Notes under the pieces: model-generated
Told to the model about the DNA's origin: nothing
Databases searched by the model: none
Seen by the model: the letters and a program-made list of their open reading frames with translations, nothing else
Shown here: one piece after another, positions 24,509 to 25,912 of the stretch
Numbering within the stretch: the stretch's first letter is position 1
How the letters are laid out: every line of letters starts with the position of its first letter
Position numbers and translations under genes: made by a program
Origin: Eubacteriales Family XIII. Incertae Sedis bacterium
GTDB taxonomy: Bacteria > Bacillota > Clostridia > Peptostreptococcales > Anaerovoracaceae
Assembly: GCA_031257215.1 (NCBI GenBank)
Contig: JAIRPC010000133.1
Coordinates: 1-25,912 of the forward strand
Length of the DNA: 25,912 nt
Direction: 5' to 3'

Positions 24509-25059
24509 CCGTTCCTCACCAGTCTGTATTTTTTTATTACTTTATATAGCCCCCACGCGATAAGCCCGCCTATGCCGCCCGAAAGCGACGCCGCGCATAC
24601 CGCCACCGCGAATGGGATCGCGGGCAGCCTCATAAATATGACAGTGGTCATCAGCGTCCCCGCCAGGTTCGTGACAAGGCCGCCGAGGAACGCCGCCAGT
24701 CGGTCAAATTCGCGCCGCGCCAGCCAGAGCATGACAAGCATCAGCGCGTCGAGCGCAATGCCGGGCACGGTGTAGCTGATGAGCGACATCACGCCATGCG
24801 ACCCAGGGATGGGCAGGAGCATTATCATGATGGCCTGCACCAGCCCGACGAGCGTACCCGTGCCGGGCTTGCGCGTAATGGCGAACGCGAGCACGAGCCA
24901 CATCATGTACAGCCCGCCCGCGAGCGAGCCGCCAGGGAGCATCAGCGGAGTGCTGACCAGATGCACCGCCGCGACTATGATGGGTTTCAGCGCGATGCCG
25001 AGCGCCGCCATCACCGCGACAATGATGAGGTCGTAGATTGTAAAGCGTTTCAGAACCAC
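24505..25059 (-). CDS. ECF transporter substrate-specific (S) component, YkoE-like
   Basis: About 184 residues from GTG 25059, seven bases after AAAGG. The longer frame to ATG 25155 adds a polar, non-membrane 32 residues and would include the promoter, so I reject it. Five or six helices cover most of the chain. The segment GGLYMMWLVLAFAITRKPG, followed by a helix with LVGLVQAIMIMLL, recalls the YkoE (hydroxymethylpyrimidine/thiamine) group of S components. I do not see enough to assign a vitamin. It heads the operon for the ECF module. The substrate is unknown. Confidence 0.8.
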   Translation of the reverse strand: MVLKRFTIYDLIIVAVMAALGIALKPIIVAAVHLVSTPLMLPGGSLAGGLYMMWLVLAFAITRKPGTGTLVGLVQAIMIMLLPIPGSHGVMSLISYTVPGIALDALMLVMLWLARREFDRLAAFLGGLVTNLAGTLMTTVIFMRLPAIPFAVAVCAASLSGGIGGLIAWGLYKVIKKYRLVRNG

Positions 25060-25143
25060 GTTTTTGCCTTTCTGTCCATCTGTTGCAGCGCGGATTTCCG
25101 CAGCCTGTTTTCGCCGCCCGGTTTTGTCTGCGCGATTCATATT

Positions 25144-25171
25144 ATTATACAACATTATCGCGCGGAATTAA
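25144..25171 (-). promoter_or_regulatory. Candidate promoter of the ECF operon
   Basis: On the - strand a perfect TATAAT lies at about 25149-25144, with TTAATT as a weak -35 (about 25171-25166) 16 bp upstream. Transcription would start just after it, which supports GTG 25059 as start of the first gene. Confidence 0.45.
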
Positions 25172-25228
25172 TGATGTCATGGCTGCCGGATATGATTGAT
25201 AAATCAGAACTCTCAATATCCTTTAGCG

Positions 25229-25912
25229 TCACGCTTTTTGCGCCTCCGTAGTATCATCAGAATTCAGTTGTTGGGCCTGTTCCTGTTGTTCAAGTTGTGC
25301 GACACCTATATCTTTTGTCAGTATCTCCATTTGCTTGATTGCAATCTCATTGAGCCTTTTCAATCTATCGGATTGAGATAGCCCGTCACTAATAAATACG
25401 GCATTCAGATTTTCAAGATTGGACAGGCATACGAGTTGTGAAATGTCCGCATAATCTCTCATATTGCCCGATAACCTTGGATTCTGTTCTCTCCATGTTT
25501 TAGCCGTCATTCCAAATAAAGCGACATTCAATACATCTGCCTCGCTTGCATATACGATTGCTGTTTGGCTCGCTTTTAATGTGGGCGGGATAAGGTTCTG
25601 CTTTATTGCGTCCGTATGAACACGATAATTGATTTTCGTTAAATTACGTTTAATATCCCAATCCAGTTGTTTCTGTTCCTGCGTTTTTAGTCGGTCGAAT
25701 TCTTTAATCAGATAGATTTTGAATTGAGGGCTTATCCACATGCCGAATTCAAAGGCAATATCTTTATAGGCATAAGTGCCGCCGTATCGTCCGGCGGTGG
25801 CGCGAAGTCCGATGGCGTTCGTTTTCGCCACCCATTCTTTCACGCTGATTTTATAACTGTGCAGTCCTGCCTGACTTCTAATTGTGGCGAATTCGCCATA
25901 ATTAAAATCAGG
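25229..25912 (-). CDS. KilA-N domain protein, 5' end outside the window
   Basis: The frame is open to the right edge, so the GTG at 25843 is not the true start. Read from the edge, the protein begins PDFNYGEFATIRSQAGLHSY and continues KEWVAKTNAIGLRATAGRYGGTYAYKDIAFEFGMWISPQF (the last about 60 residues of a KilA-N DNA-binding domain). Then comes a helical region (EFDRLKTQEQKQLDW and on) common in KilA-N proteins of phages and mobile elements, and a Gln-rich C-terminus. It is much more AT-rich than its neighbours. It ends 170 bp before the ECF S gene and is likely a transferred phage or element gene unrelated to the transporter. Confidence 0.88.
   Translation of the reverse strand, partial: PDFNYGEFATIRSQAGLHSYKISVKEWVAKTNAIGLRATAGRYGGTYAYKDIAFEFGMWISPQFKIYLIKEFDRLKTQEQKQLDWDIKRNLTKINYRVHTDAIKQNLIPPTLKASQTAIVYASEADVLNVALFGMTAKTWREQNPRLSGNMRDYADISQLVCLSNLENLNAVFISDGLSQSDRLKRLNEIAIKQMEILTKDIGVAQLEQQEQAQQLNSDDTTEAQKA

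Noticed and set aside
25060..25228. Possible vitamin riboswitch upstream of the ECF S gene
   Set aside because: The space between KilA-N and GTG 25059 is too short and shows no recognisable thiamine or cobalamin riboswitch elements; only a promoter-like TATAAT.
1..25912. tRNA, rRNA or insertion-sequence ends
   Set aside because: I saw no tRNA-like cloverleaf, rRNA segment, transposase or terminal inverted repeats that I could support.

Overview
The window looks like chromosomal DNA of an anaerobic Gram-positive bacterium, perhaps Eggerthellales/Coriobacteriia or a high-GC clostridium; this placement is an inference. The grounds are lipoproteins and Sec-secreted proteins with no outer-membrane genes, strong GGAGG-type ribosome sites, very large GLUG-motif surface proteins ending in fibronectin-like domains, an ECF transporter, and a GC-rich core (about 5.1-25.1 kb) flanked by AT-richer DNA at both ends.

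Region 1 (1-5090, + strand, lower GC). About 500 bp of degraded or unassigned sequence is followed by a small secreted beta-rich protein with its own terminator. Then comes a compact four-gene cassette: lipoprotein, MacA/HlyD-like adaptor, ABC ATPase and MacB-like permease. It reads as an export or envelope-stress system acquired as a unit.

Region 2 (5139-20240, - strand, GC-rich). Seven genes face left: three giant or large GLUG-motif surface proteins (1684, 768 and about 581 aa), a membrane-anchored 524-aa protein (molybdopterin-oxidoreductase-like domain, charged Lys/Asp/Pro linker, InlB-type repeat, C-terminal membrane helix), an ExbB/TolQ/MotA-like proton-channel protein, a small DUF2149/ExbD-like protein, a lipoprotein with two molybdopterin-oxidoreductase-like domains, and a lipoprotein metallophosphoesterase whose N-terminus carries the same kind of domain. 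Two of the promoters share a perfect GTTGT-N4-ACAAC dyad just upstream of the -35.

Region 3 (20241-20878). A non-coding or regulatory stretch with one plausible 83-aa membrane protein on the + strand.

Region 4 (20879-25059, - strand). A tightly overlapping operon: ECF S component, a membrane-anchored single-domain molybdopterin-oxidoreductase-like protein, two ECF ATPases, EcfT, and a SAM-dependent methyltransferase. Upstream lies an AT-rich KilA-N gene cut by the right edge.

The unifying thread is the same cofactor-less, sulfite-oxidase-fold-like extracytoplasmic domain recurring in four proteins of two operons, one with an ECF importer and one with an ExbB/ExbD-like motor and large surface adhesin-like proteins. 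My main hypothesis (inference) is a proton-motive-force-coupled capture and uptake apparatus in a cell that lacks an outer membrane: surface proteins bind a ligand, oxidoreductase-fold proteins relay it, the ExbB/DUF2149 pair energises the envelope step, and the ECF transporter imports it. The ligand is unknown.
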